In this document: in pieces, positions 54,305 to 64,000 of the stretch | Layout: each line of letters starts with the position of its first letter | How positions within the stretch are numbered: position 1 is the stretch's first letter | Assembly: GCA_964006375.1 (NCBI GenBank) | Contig: OZ023267.1 | Location: forward strand, 31,291,094 to 31,355,093 | Length of the DNA: 64,000 nucleotides | Source: Tillus elongatus | Lineage: Eukaryota > Arthropoda > Insecta > Coleoptera > Cleridae | Direction of reading: 5' to 3' | Program-made: the position numbers and the translations under genes | Notes under the pieces: generated by a model | Seen by the model: the letters and a program-made list of their open reading frames with translations, nothing else | Database searches by the model: none | What the model was told of the DNA's origin: nothing

Positions 54305-55290
54305 ATCTGCTACGAATCACACTTCTCCACATCAATGACCACCTCTCTAGCACATCCAACCCAGTTCACAGTTACGCGGACGACAGCACCCTCCACTCCA
54401 ATATACAATATTCTAAGCATGTCTCTTTGGCCCAACTAGATGAGGATCGCAGACAGATGGAGGGTTCTGTCTCCGTGGATCCTAAAAAAATATTAGACTG
54501 GGGAAGTAGAAATCTTGTACAATTCAACCCCACCAAATCTCAGTTTTGCTTTCTTTTTCATAAAAGATACACCAGCCCTAGGACCATCACAAGGAACAAC
54601 CAAGTTATTCAAAGTAATGAGTCCTTTTCACTTGTTGGCATTTCTGTGGATCGAAATCTCAATTGGCACCAACATGTCACATCAATTGCAGAAGCGGCTG
54701 CTTAGAAATTAGGTTTCCTCTTCCGGACCCGCAAATACTTTTCACCAGCTAATGTCTATACCTTATATACTTCACAAATAAGGCCAAACCGCGAATACTG
54801 CTTCCACATCTGGGGTGCTGCTGCCGCTTCAACAGTCGCTATCCTGGACTCCATTCAAAAGAGAGCTATACGTCTCTTCGGTGACCCTACCCTCACCCAA
54901 AGGCTGCCATGCCTTGCCCACCGACGTGCAGTTGGTGACCTCTCTCTCTTTCTTTTATACATATCTGCACGGGCAGTGCTCAGAGGAGCTTTCTTCCATA
55001 GTTCCTCCACCTGCTGCCCCCAACAGATCTACCAGGGGAACAGAGCGAATGCACCCTTTTACTGTCCAGGTCACCAGACATAGAACATCCTGTTATGATC
55101 GCTCTTTTGTCCTGAAGACTTCCAAGTTGTGAAATTACTTGCCGGCACATGTTTTTCCTTCTCCTCCGAACCTCCAAACCTTCAAGTCCAGAATTAACAA
55201 GTTGCCTCTTTCCTCCTTGTCGACACCCACGGTACGATATTATTTAGGCTGTAAGCCCTCGTGCTGTGTTCAAATAAAGAAAATAAATTT
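54305..55290 (+). pseudogene. LINE family L ORF2, 3' fragment
   Basis: 5'-truncated directly against the Rep-D end. It starts at LLHINDHLSSTSNPVHSYAD (catalytic YADD kept), continues QLDEDRRQMEGSVSVDPKKI and LVGISVDRNLNWHQHVTSIA to a TAG at 54703, then KLGFLFRTRKYFSPANVYTL and YCFHIWGAAAAST. A one-base shift near 54955 leads to LSLFYTYLHGQCSEELSSIV, PPPAAPNRSTRGTERMHPF, then TSKL with a TGA where Trp is expected, LPAHVFPSPPNL and FKSRINKLPLSSL. The short CT run here has about five units. The 3' UTR ends near 55290 in an A-rich tail. Confidence 0.85.
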
Positions 55291-56000
55291 GAAAAAACAG
55301 CGAATCAAGGTTTTCAATTTATGTTTAAATTCGTACCCCATTTCATTTGTTATATTTTTCAAAAATGAAATTTAGGTTGCCTTGTTTGTCAGTCGTACAT
55401 AGAGAGCTACAATATTTCATCATTTTCAAAAAATGTGGATACAGCAACAGTAAATAAGCGTTGAAAAAGGTCTGGGTGCAGCAAACATATTACGGCAGAG
55501 AGTTTTTGTAAAAATATTTGAGATCCGATAACGCAATTTCTTATTAAGTTAGAATCTTCAATCTTGAACCATAGTAACACCTATGTAACGGCAACCTGGG
55601 TACCAAATTAAAGAAAAATAACATAAGGGCTTCGTGGATAACTACAAGTTGGTTTTAAAAAACATTTTTTGTTGTTTTGTTTGCAAAAACTAGTTCGATT
55701 TGGTTGACTAAAACAAAACCATCCAAGCAATTCAAAGGAAAAATACCTGCCATATTTATGATTTGCCAGGTACATTCCCTTTGTAAATAATTAATTTTTG
55801 CAGTACCTACATAATATTTCTTTGCCAAACTATGATTTTCTAATTCCATAGATAGAAACTTATCCAAATAATCGCAAACTGGGACCCCTAAAACCGGTCT
55901 CCCAGGTCCATTTAAATTAAGAAATTAGTTTTAATAATATATTTTACTAATAGTGAACAATTCTTATGAAAATTCCCTACTATAATGCACTTGCTGCGCC
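55291..56000 (+). repeat. Shared segment (with 6290-6520) plus divergent Rep-A relative, copy 3
   Basis: 55291-55465 parallels 6290-6465. 55466 begins GTCTGGGTGCAGCAAACATA, and the element runs through TTAGAATCTTCAATCTTGAA and ACCTGCCATATTTATGATTT to TAATGCACTTGCTGCGCCCC at 55983-56002. Length is about 530 bp with inverted ends. Confidence 0.7.
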
Positions 56001-56606
56001 CCGAACATTTTTTACTTCATATTTCGCTCACGTTGATATGTTTTCATGCCATATTGTAAAAGTTTAAATCCACGGTCTCTATCATGCTGGAAAGTCAATC
56101 ACACTAATCTGGACGCCTTCACACAGTGGTATTGTAGACAATGGAAATGCTGACGAATGCTCACGGAATGCGATACTAGAAAAGACAATGATACCCATAC
56201 AAACCCATTCAGACCTTATTGCCAATATTAGACAAAGTTCTGAAGCCAAATAGCGAATCCACTGGTCCTCCCTTGACAACAAACTTTGCAAGATCGAAAC
56301 ATCAGTGACCCCAAAGACGCGCCCAAGTCTAACGCGCAGGGAAGAAGTCGTTATCAGAATAACTCGTATAGGCCATTGTAAGTTCACCCATAGATACCTA
56401 CTTATCCAGCAACAACAACCTTAATGTGAAATATGTGAGAGTGATTACTGTTAACCATGTGCTTTAAGAATGTCCACTATATATCAATCCAAGACTCGAA
56501 TACCTAAAGGGGAAAACAATATCCCAAATTCTTGACTTGTGTGGGCCTAATGTGACTAATTTACTCTGTTTTTTTAAGACAATCCTCACTATTTGATAGC
56601 ATTTGA

Positions 56607-57736
56607 TTACATATACAGACACAGCCTTGAACGAAATTGTTATGAGTATTGCCGAAGGACTCGATGAAAGAAATGATGTTGAAGTCGTAGCTTGTGATCT
56701 GAGTAAGGCTTTTGATACAGTTTCAAAGTGTATTTTGTTGGGGAAGCTGGAACATTATGGTGTCGGAGGTACAGCCCTCTCTCTCTTTGGGTCTTACCTG
56801 GAGGATAGGAGGCAGGTAGTGTATTGGGATAAACAGCTATCCGATGAGATGACAGTAGATTGAGGTGTTCCGCAGGGTTCCATTTTGGGCCCCCTACTCT
56901 TTATCATCTATACGAATGATCTGCCGGCCAACATTGCATCGGATGCGATCGGTCTTTATGCCGATGATACCAGCTTTGTTAACAGAGCAACAGCAACGAT
57001 TGATTTGGGTCTCCGTACTAGGACTTGCCTTGACCAAGCAGATGAGTGGTTTAGAATAAACTCTCTAAAACTGAACTTAAATAAGACACAACGACTGGTG
57101 CTGGGTGCGGGACACAGCGGCGGTGCGAGGCTAAAGCTTCTTGGTGTAATTCTGGAGGATGGCCTTGCCTGGTCTGCTCATGTCTCGTCCCTGCTTGGAA
57201 GGTTGTCTACGGATATTTTTACAATGCGGCGAATGAAAGCTGTGGTGGGCCGGGAGGCCTGCAAGATGGCATATTTTTCCAACTTTCACTCTGTCGCTGG
57301 TTATGGTGTGCTTTTGTGGGGGTGCAATCCAGGCTTGCAGCAAGTGCTCCTGAAACAGAAAGAAGCCCTGCGTGTCTTGTGCGGCGTGTCCTGAAAGACT
57401 AGCTGCCGTGGGTTGTTCGAGCGCGAGCGTATACTTACCGTAGTATCGGTATTCATTTTTGCGTGCTTAAAATATGTGCATCAAAACAAAGACTTATTTC
57501 TGGCCAATGAGCAATTACATACCTATGATACCAGAAAGAAAGCTAACTTTAGCATACCATATCATAGACTGGTTGGAAAGCAATTTGGTGCAAATTATCT
57601 GGGTTTGAAGCTGTGTAACAGACTGCCAAGTGATTTGAGGGAAATGCCCGAATCACGATTTGCCAGAGAGGTTAAGAGACTTCTGCTGCGGACGACATAC
57701 AGTGTCGTCCGCAGCAGAAGTCTCTTCAGTGGATGA
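56607..57736 (+). pseudogene. CR1/L2-type ORF2: RT palm to C-terminus, two TGA stops and a fold-back insertion
   Basis: One frame throughout: [31 protein letters not shown] (catalytic Asp), [15 protein letters not shown] at 56861, GVPQGSILGPLLFIIYTND and LYADDTSF (catalytic YADD). Next are INSLKLNLNKTQRLVLG, LLGVILEDGLAWSAHVSSLL, VLLWGCNPGLQQV and TGA at 57392. It then continues SCRGLFERERILTVVSVFIF, YDTRKKANFSIPYHRLVG and LGLKLCNRLPSDLREM. The normal end (YSV followed by an acidic EYF-type motif) is displaced by an inverted duplication at 57674-57726, which creates an early stop. The catalytic Asp residues are intact. This is the least decayed RT in the window after the LOA element. Confidence 0.85.
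57674..57726. repeat. Perfect 23-bp inverted repeat with 7-nt loop inside the LINE ORF
   Basis: Arms 57674-57696 and 57704-57726 (AAGAGACTTCTGCTGCGGAC...), loop ATACAGT. The right arm interrupts conserved coding sequence and is bordered by CAGTGT and CAGTG. Confidence 0.9.
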
Positions 57737-58070
57737 GTATTTTGAGGCTGGTTGGTGAGAGGTATCAAAACAGCCCCTTAGGGACTTTAAGTGTATTTTG
57801 TGTTGTTTAGTTGTCTATATATTTGTACATCGATTGATTTGTTTGTTCCTATTGTTTTGTGGTGTTCTTTACAACTAATGTATTTTAAATATTTGACCAT
57901 CTGTGTTTATGTGTATACATATTATTTACCTGACACGTCATGTAATCTCTTGATGGCAAATAAATATTATTATTATTATTATTATTATTATGTACTTTAA
58001 TTAGCAAAACAAAATGTACCGACAGTGTCAATGACCTTAGATGTTAAGACACTTTAAACTTCAAAAAAAA

Positions 58071-58940
58071 AAGTTTAAACATGTAGTTTTAAATTAAAAT
58101 TAAATAGTTTCTGAATGATAAATTGTATTAAAGAGAAAGGTAACTTGCGATTATCTATCATTGAGTATTTACTGTAGATAAACATTTTTGAATAAAATAT
58201 CTTATATTGCTCAAAATCGTGAAGCATCTTAATACATAGTGTTTTATTTCACAAACCATATCATGCGTTTAAAAATTATGTTTGCACATCTTGATATTTA
58301 AACGTTTAAAGTGGATAGATGGTAAACCAGTTCATAACAGTGGAGTTTTGTCACACATAACTTATCGTAGAAATTTTACACTATATGCTCAACTGACAAA
58401 AAAATTTGTCGCTTTTTTTGCAGGAACGCTAAACTCTTATTTTGTCGTATAATCTCATTCGCTTTAATTCGCCAGCTAATAAATTTCATTAAAATTTATG
58501 AGTTGATAGTAGTCTTTAGTGGTTAGCTGGTTTCCTTTTAAATTTTCCTCCTGGGAATGCGGTTGGACACAATTAATTTCTTTCAGAGGGGTAACAATAT
58601 AGAGCATAAATCCCAAGCGCTACACGGAAAGTCTTTTCAGGTTGTTCATTCAAGACGAAATAGACCCAGACGGAGTTGATGCAGCTATCCACTCTAGCGT
58701 CTTAGTTTTACTAAATGATGAATCGGGTTAGCCGATTTTTATAGGAGTTCAATCATTAATAGCTAAGGCATGATTTCGTTGTCGTTTAAATCTGGGCTGA
58801 TTCAAGGCAAGTTTCTAATAATTAATTGAGAGCTTAACTATTACCTTATTTGAGGACGGTGCTAAGAGACAAATTTCATTTAAAGAGACTAAAAGGCAAG
58901 ATTTTACAAGTTTTATAAGCCTATTAAACGCGAAACCTAT
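58071..58940. other. Noncoding stretch
   Basis: No gene or repeat recognised. Confidence 0.4.
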
Positions 58941-58949
58941 ATCTTAACC

Positions 58950-59011
58950 AAAAACGTAACGTAGCAAGTGCACTATGGTGTTGAGTGTTTATAGAAACAA
59001 TCTACAATTTG

Positions 59012-59088
<77 letters not shown>
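58950..59088 (+). repeat. Rep-A end fragment joined to (TA)n
   Basis: ACGTAGCAAGTGCACTATGG and GTTTATAGAAACAATCTACA, then TA at 59015-59088. Nearly all internal Rep-A blocks are deleted, so the end is joined almost directly to the core. Confidence 0.6.
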
Positions 59089-59091
<3 letters not shown>

Positions 59092-59338
59092 ACAAACAGC
59101 AGTTTTTAACACAAAACTAGATATCCAAATGATTAACAATTGAATTAAACTGTGTTTTGTGTATTAATCGGTTCTTTGTTTCTGTTTCATTTTCAACCCT
59201 TTAGTGAATTTTCTTAGACAAAATTCACTAATAGGGGGATCGCTACTTTTGACTCTTGTTAATTTTTTTTTAAATGAGCGCGATCTAGGACCGCTAGAAC
59301 CCATATCCGCGGCCAGTTTCAATTTTTATATATTTATA

Positions 59339-59411
<73 letters not shown>

Positions 59412-59455
59412 TTTATTTCTTTGCTGTACGTTTGTGATTTTTATCGGTTTGTGTG

Positions 59456-59490
59456 GACTGCAGTTTCGAACCGTTCCGGTTCATCATCAG
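59456..59490 (-). ncRNA. Hammerhead ribozyme-like motif 3' of the Penelope-like ORF
   Basis: Minus-strand order is CTGATGA (59490-59484), TGAACCGGAACGGTTC (stem II GAACCG/CGGTTC with a GAA loop), GAAAC, then TGCAGTC (59462-59456). Stem III is the self-complementary CTGCAG. The motif begins 4 bp after the ORF stop. Hammerhead motifs are known in Penelope-like terminal repeats. Stem I can form only about two base pairs (GT next to CTGATGA with CAC after the site), so activity in isolation is uncertain. Confidence 0.6.
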
Positions 59491-59494
59491 CATG

Positions 59495-61640
59495 CTACTG
59501 ACTGTTATCGCTCCTGTGTGGTCGGTTACGTCTGAGTGTGTACGTGGCGCCTGCGCTGTGAACTTCTATTGGTCGGTTTATTGTTCTCTGATAGATTATG
59601 CCTTCGGACTGTGTCGTGTTTATCGGTCTCCTGTCTTGATCACTGTGGTTTGATAATTTGTCTATTTGTATGGCCTTTATTAAGTTTTGTTTAAATGTTT
59701 GTACTTCGACTTGTTCTGGCATTAACTGTTTCTTATTGTTTGTTTGTTGAATGTAGTATTGTTGCCAGATTTCCATTTTTTTGTGGTCTTTAACATGTTT
59801 CATTAGTTGTAATTGGGTGATGTCTGGTTTTAGGTGTTTTGTGTTGCGAATGTGTGTAGCTGCGTTTGATTTGTACCTAGGTATGTGGATTTTATCTAAT
59901 GCTGTTATATGCTCCTTTAATATTGTTTGTATTGATCTTTTTGTCATTCCTATATATTTTTTATTGCATGTGTTACATTCTATTTGATATATTCCGTTTA
60001 ATTCATGTAGGTTGTGTTCTTTTTTTATTTTGTTTATTATTTTGTTATTGGTTTTGTAGCTCATTTTTAAGTCATATTGTTTGAGTATTTGTGTATTTCG
60101 TGTTTGTGTCTGGTGTTTTGTTTTCGGTTTTGTTGATTTGTTTGTTTTTGATTTGTTTTACTAGCTTTTCTATTTTCTTGTTGTATCCATTTCTTTGTGG
60201 TGTTTGTACTATGATGTTGTACTCCTTTTCACGTTCGTCGTTATTGGGTGGTACATTTAGCATTCTGTTTATTAAGTATCTGTATGCGGCCATTTTGTGT
60301 GTGTGTGGGTGTATTGAGTGTTTAGGTATAGTGATGTCTGTTTGTGTAGGTTTTCTGTATATTTTGTATTCAAGCTGGTTTTCTTTTCTGATTAGTGTTA
60401 AGTCGAGGAAGCTTATGGTGTTGTTTGATTCTTTTTCTATTGTAAATTTTATGTTGTTGTTGGTTTGGTTTATTTTTTCAAGGATATTGTCTATCTTGGT
60501 TTTTTGATTGTCGTATATTATTAATATATCATCGACGTATCTTATCCATTTGATGTTTCGGTCTGTCTCTTTTATGATGGTGTTGATTTCAGCTTCTAAC
60601 TGTTGTATGTATATTTCTCCCATGATGCTTGATAGTGAAGATCCCATTGGTAGTCCGTCTTCTTGGATGTAGTACTCTCCGTTGAACTTATAGTAATTTT
60701 GTTTTAATATGATGTTTAATATTTCGCTGATTTGTTGTTTTTTGTTGTTATTTTTCATTTTCTTTTCGATTATATTTGTTGTTTCGTTAATTGGTATATT
60801 GGTGTACATATTTGTTATGTCAAATGAGGCAAGTCTTGTGTTTTTGTTTATGTTTATGTTTTCTAGTTTATGCACTAGTTCTATGGAGTTTTTTATGTTA
60901 AATTTGTTTTCTAGTTGTATTTCTTGTTTTAGTACTTGGTCCATTTATTTTGCTATTTTGTATGAAGATGCATCTTTGAAGTTGATGAGTGGGCTTATTG
61001 GGTATCCCGTTTTGTGTATTTTCATTATTCCTGTCATTGGTGGTGCTTTAGGGTTGTTTATATTTATATTTGGAATTTTTTCGTTGGGTTTTCGTTCAGT
61101 TTCTTGCATTTTTTTGTTGAGAAGAAAATGTTTGTTTTTTCTATATAGTCCTGTGTTTTTATTGCTATTAGTCAGTTGCTTTTATCTGTTTTTGCTATTG
61201 TTATGTTGTTATATGTGACTTTGTTTCTTATTTGTTTGATCATTTTTTTATGTGTATGGTCTTTTGATTTTGTCTTGTTAATAATTCTGTTTATTTCTGT
61301 TGCTAGTTGGTTTTTCAGTGGTTCTAAGTTTGGGCTATTTATTGAGTTTATAGCGTGTTGTGTGTCAACTATTATGTTCTCTATTGTAGATTTTTTTGTA
61401 TCTGAAAAGTTAGTTTTTATGTTGTTTTCTATGAATTCTTTTTCTTCTTTTGTGAATTTTGTGTCTGTTATGTTTATGAATCTATCCCGAAATATGTGGT
61501 GTGTTGCGGTTGTTATGTTTACATTATCTAGTTTGTTCTTTTTAAGGTTGTGTTGTTTTTTTGTATATTTTCTCTAATTTTTGTTTATAATCGGTTTTTA
61601 TGTTGTTCATTATATTGTTATATGTTTGTGTCCATGTGTC

Positions 61641-61649
<9 letters not shown>
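59495..61649 (-). pseudogene. Penelope-like reverse transcriptase/GIY-YIG endonuclease ORF
   Basis: The N-terminal remnant (61640-60950, several frames) reads TWTQTYNNIMNNIKTDYKQK, VDTQHAINSINSPNLEPLKN, PKAPPMTGIMKIHKTGYPIS and LINFKDASSYKIAK, then TAA at 60945. 60944-60072 has RT motifs SFDITNMYTNIPI (catalytic Asp, residue 42), DGLPMGSSLSSIMGEIYI (97-114), YVDDILII (136-143) and SFLDLTL. A frameshift near 60070 leads to 60064-59495 with the endonuclease: LNGIYQIECNTCNKKYIGMT (GIY at 24-26, CxxC at 30-33, YIG at 37-39) and LKEHITALD, then HIRNTKHLKPD and a hydrophilic tail. All RT Asp residues and the GIY-YIG signature survive. One stop, one frameshift and decay at the N-terminus prevent a full product. 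Confidence 0.9.
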
Positions 61650-61708
<59 letters not shown>

Positions 61709-62055
61709 ACCGATAACTCAAAAAATAATAGGCCGTATGAAAAAAATTGTCATGTACCTTTCTTTTGCAAGTGACGTGGATAAGTTTGTTAGCCAGGAAA
61801 ATCGAATCAGGTATTCCGGGAAAATGTTGGGTTTTCTTTAGGAAAAAAAAATTATCTCCAAAAATAAAGAATCTATAGTAATAAAATTTGGTACACAAGT
61901 TTACGTCATTAAAAGGAAACGATATGCCAAAATTTTGATTTCTCTGTTATAGGAAAAAAATTGCCCTTTTTTTCTCTAACAGAGAAATCTAAATTTTGGT
62001 GCCAGATCATTTCTATGAAAATTCACCACCATAACGCACATGCTGCGTCCATACT

Positions 62056-62440
62056 TTTTTACTTTCCATCTACTTATTTATTTTAGTGTCTATTTCTTGT
62101 TCCTTGAGTCAGTTTCACAAGTGTTATACACCTATTCAGAGATGGAGTGACGATGGAAGGAAAAATATGTCGTTTTCGTTTCGTCACAGTAAGTTGCAAA
62201 CAGTGATAAAGATTCCACAACTATTTTGATTTGAGGAGTTTATTATGAGAGGTACATGCTATTCGTTAGAAAGTACTGACCAGGCGTCAGAGGTAAGATG
62301 AAATTATTCATCAAATTTTTTTTTTGGTAGTCTGGTTTTTTAAATTATGACTCTCACGTAGTATAATATATTACTGCTTTTAAATGTTTTTGTAGTGTAC
62401 TGTTGTCTTTATGCTATATTTATTGTGTATTATGTCATTA
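62056..62440. other. Noncoding stretch
   Basis: Nothing recognised. Confidence 0.35.
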
Positions 62441-62500
62441 GATAGCTCTGAAGAATGCTACACCTATATAGCTAAAACGTTATCCGAATGAGGTACGTGT
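62440..62500 (+). ncRNA. Degenerate hammerhead-like motif
   Basis: CTCTGAAGAATGCTACACC, TATATAGCTAAAACGTTATC at 62446-62484. CTGAAGA stands where CTGATGA is expected, GCTA/TAGC forms stem II, and AAAAC replaces GAAAC. A (TA)n tract lies 80 bp downstream. Two core changes make activity unlikely; it is best read as a decayed Penelope-type terminus. Confidence 0.35.
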
Positions 62501-62579
62501 TTTATTGAGATCCTACTTTCTGGAGTAATCTAACATAACTCACATTATCTAATGGCAAGAATAAGAATCAAATCATTAT

Positions 62580-62736
<157 letters not shown>

Positions 62737-62966
62737 ATGACTTTTTATGGGTACTGCTTAAATTTTTCAAATGCCTCAAAGCCGTGCTCTCGTCATAGGC
62801 GAATTTTTTTATTATTTCAGAATTAAAAAGTGTACTAAAAAGAGGTATATGAGGTCTCCATAGTTATGAAAATAGTGCCGGTAGGTCGAAGTAGTGAAGA
62901 ATCAAGCGCCTAAAGCTAATGTTTTACAATATGCCTCATCACGCAGTTTTGTAGTCATACGCAGTG

Positions 62967-63208
62967 ACTTCGAAAGAAAAATGGAGTGCCAGAAGTACTG
63001 CCAATAGGAAAGACTGTTGTAAATAAGTTAAGTTAAGTAGGTAGACTCTTCGTAAAGAGGGGTTGGTAAAACACTTTACATAATATATAGACTTCGAAAG
63101 AAAAACGCAGTGCCAAAAGTACTGCTAATAGAAAAGACTGTTGTAAATAAGTTAAGTAGGTAGACTTTTGTAAGGAGAGTTTGGTAGAACACTTTATGTA
63201 ATATATAA
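62967..63208. repeat. Direct tandem duplication, period 124 bp
   Basis: ACTTCGAAAGAAAAATGGAG at 62967 and ACTTCGAAAGAAAAACGCAG at 63091. Both units contain AAGACTGTTGTAAATAAGTT, AAGTAGGTAGACT and ACACTTTA. Noncoding. Confidence 0.85.
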
Positions 63209-63435
63209 AAAGACGGGCCATGAGGTACAAAAATATAATGTGATCTAAGACCATTGTAGCAATGGGCAAAGCGTTGGAGCAAACTGTGTTATATTGGCGT
63301 TAAAGGTAGCCTTGGATACTGACAAAGTTACACCTTGAATTTACAGAGAACGGCTGGATGGTGAGAGAGGCCGTGGAGGGCACAATGTGCCTGGTTGAAT
63401 GCTAAAGCAACATCTAAAAGTAAAATCATATTAGA
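63209..63435. other. Noncoding interval
   Basis: Nothing recognised. Confidence 0.3.
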
Positions 63436-63439
63436 ACTT

Positions 63440-64000
63440 TTTTTTTCAACAACACACCACGAGGTCTTACAGCCTAAAAACTATCGTACCGTGGGTGTCG
63501 ACAAGGAGGAAAGAGGCAACTTGGTAATTCTGGACTTGAAGGTTTGGAGGTTCGGGGAGAAGGAAAAACATGTGCCGGCAAGGAATTCCACAACTTTGAA
63601 GTCCTCGGGACAAAAGAGCGGGCATAACATGATGTTCTATGTCTGGTTACCTGGAAAATAAAAGGGTGCATTCGCTCTGTTCCCCTGGTAGATCTGTTGT
63701 GGGCAGCAGGTGCAGGAACTATGGAAGAAACCTCCTCTGAGCACTGCCCGTGCAGATATCTATAAAAGAGAGAGAGGTCACCAACGGCACGTCGGTGGGC
63801 AAGGCATGGCAGCCTTTGGGTGAGGGTAGGGTCATTGATGAGACGTATAGCTCTCTTCTGAATGGAGTCCAGGATAGTGAGTGTAGAAGCGGCAGCATCA
63901 CCCCAGATGTGGGAGCAGTATTCAAGGTTTGGTCTTATTTGTGAAGTATATAAGGTATAGAGATAAACTGGTGAAAGGTATTTTCGAACCCGGAAGAGGA
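63440..64000 (-). pseudogene. LINE family L ORF2, 3' part, continuing beyond the window
   Basis: Minus-strand reading from 64000: an RKYLSPVYLYTLYTSQIRPN-like start, GVMLPLLHSLSWTPFRRELY across frames, RLPCLAHRRAVGDLSLFYRY-type sequence, HPFIFQVTRHRTSCYARSFV, PRTSKLWNSLPAHVFPSP and the 3' UTR ending near 63440. The CT run has about four units. It keeps the Trp codon in SKLWNSLPAH that is a stop in the copy at 54305. Frames change at least twice (near 63670 and 63760). The 5' part, including the catalytic YADD, lies outside the window if present. Confidence 0.8.

Larger units (their letters stand above)
56607..57988 (+). mobile_element. CR1/L2-type LINE with (TTA)n 3' end, nested in copy 2
   Basis: 5'-truncated in the RT. 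The 3' terminus is AAATATTATTATTATTATTA, a microsatellite tail instead of poly(A), as in L2/CR1-like elements. Only a TAC-size target duplication can be suggested. Confidence 0.75.
56071..58070 (+). mobile_element. Jockey/I-type LINE, copy 2 (3' end), split by another LINE
   Basis: 56071-56606 matches the end of copy 1 (CTGACGAATGCTCACGGAAT, RNase H end and C-terminal cysteine region), with more indels. 57990-58070 supplies the rest of the same 3' UTR (GTCAATGACCTTAGATG) and the A tail. The insertion point corresponds to GATTACA|TACTTTAATTAG in copy 1 at about 2075-2094. It is 5'-truncated inside RNase H. Confidence 0.85.
59411..61649 (-). mobile_element. Penelope-like element (RT plus GIY-YIG), inserted in (TA)n
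   Basis: On the minus strand the element reads from 61649 (inside the ORF N-terminus) through RT and GIY-YIG to the stop at 59495, a ribozyme-like motif at 59490-59456 and a short tail to 59411. Both ends abut TA. It is 5'-truncated, and no terminal repeat is seen upstream of the ORF. Confidence 0.85.
59200..62055 (-). repeat. Rep-A copy split at its (TA)n core by a Penelope-like element
   Basis: 59200-59340 is the hairpin and distal block (TTTAGTGAATTTTCTTAG, AGCGCGATCTAGGACCGCTA), with TA at 59341-59410. After the Penelope-like insert, TA resumes at 61650-61704, followed by TATCACACCGATAACTC, GGATAAGTTTGTTAGCCAGG and the end CATAACGCACATGCTGCGTC at about 62030-62050. The halves are complementary parts of one copy. 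Confidence 0.85.

Noticed and set aside
60709..61577. Plus-strand hydrophobic ORFs (169 and 133 codons) as membrane proteins
   Set aside because: Antisense of the AT-rich Penelope-like ORF, whose Lys/Asn-rich codons read as Phe/Leu/Val on the other strand.

Overview
The window looks like eukaryotic, AT-rich, repeat-dominated DNA from an arthropod, most probably an insect. The basis is the transposon spectrum (piggyBac-like, mariner-like, hAT-like, LOA, Jockey/I and CR1/L2-type LINEs, a Penelope-like element, tRNA-derived SINEs) and a (CCTAA)3 run at one LINE tail that equals the insect telomere repeat. I found no convincing host protein-coding gene, no rRNA, no intact tRNA, no CRISPR array and no bacterial-type operon. 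Every coding signal I could recognise belongs to a mobile element, and each of those carries frameshifts, stop codons, deletions or truncation.

Layout. 1-2165: 3' half of a Jockey/I-type LINE (RT, RNase H). 2166-12950: noncoding repeats, fold-back elements and a long unrecognised stretch, with a LINE C-terminal fragment at 11740-12350. 12836-15540: a dispersed repeat into which a piggyBac-like transposon is inserted at TTAA. 15780-16080: mariner-type transposase N-terminus. 16118-28060: many copies of one noncoding family (called Rep-A here), a SINE and a hAT relic. 28490-29500: dead mariner. 29550-30000: LINE 3' end. 31416-33300: fold-back element, transposase-like pseudogene, ribozyme-like motif. 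33976-35042: complete Rep-A copy. 35583-37560: CR1/L2-type LINE with a large CT microsatellite inside its reading frame. 41284-42338: truncated Penelope-like element with 70-bp tandem repeats. 43062-47400: nearly full-length LOA-type LINE with a perfect 11-bp target-site duplication. 49472-50815: long Rep-A copy. 52364-52770: SINE with an internally duplicated body. 54305-55290: LINE fragment. 56071-58070: Jockey/I-type LINE 3' end split by a CR1/L2-type LINE. 59204-62055: Rep-A copy split by a Penelope-like element. 63440-64000: LINE 3' end running off the window.

The most interesting structure is Rep-A. It has a CTGGACGCAGCAAGTGCG-type end, conserved noncoding blocks, a long (TA)n core and a terminal hairpin ending in CTAA. 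There are about twenty complete or partial copies, and they account for most of the nineteen (TA)n tracts. Penelope-like elements sit inside (TA)n at two places, and at 59204-62055 both halves of the host Rep-A survive. Four sites match the core order of a hammerhead ribozyme, and one of them lies 4 bp beyond the stop codon of the Penelope-like endonuclease frame; two more sites are degenerate versions. All family assignments are by eye from motifs and carry that limit.
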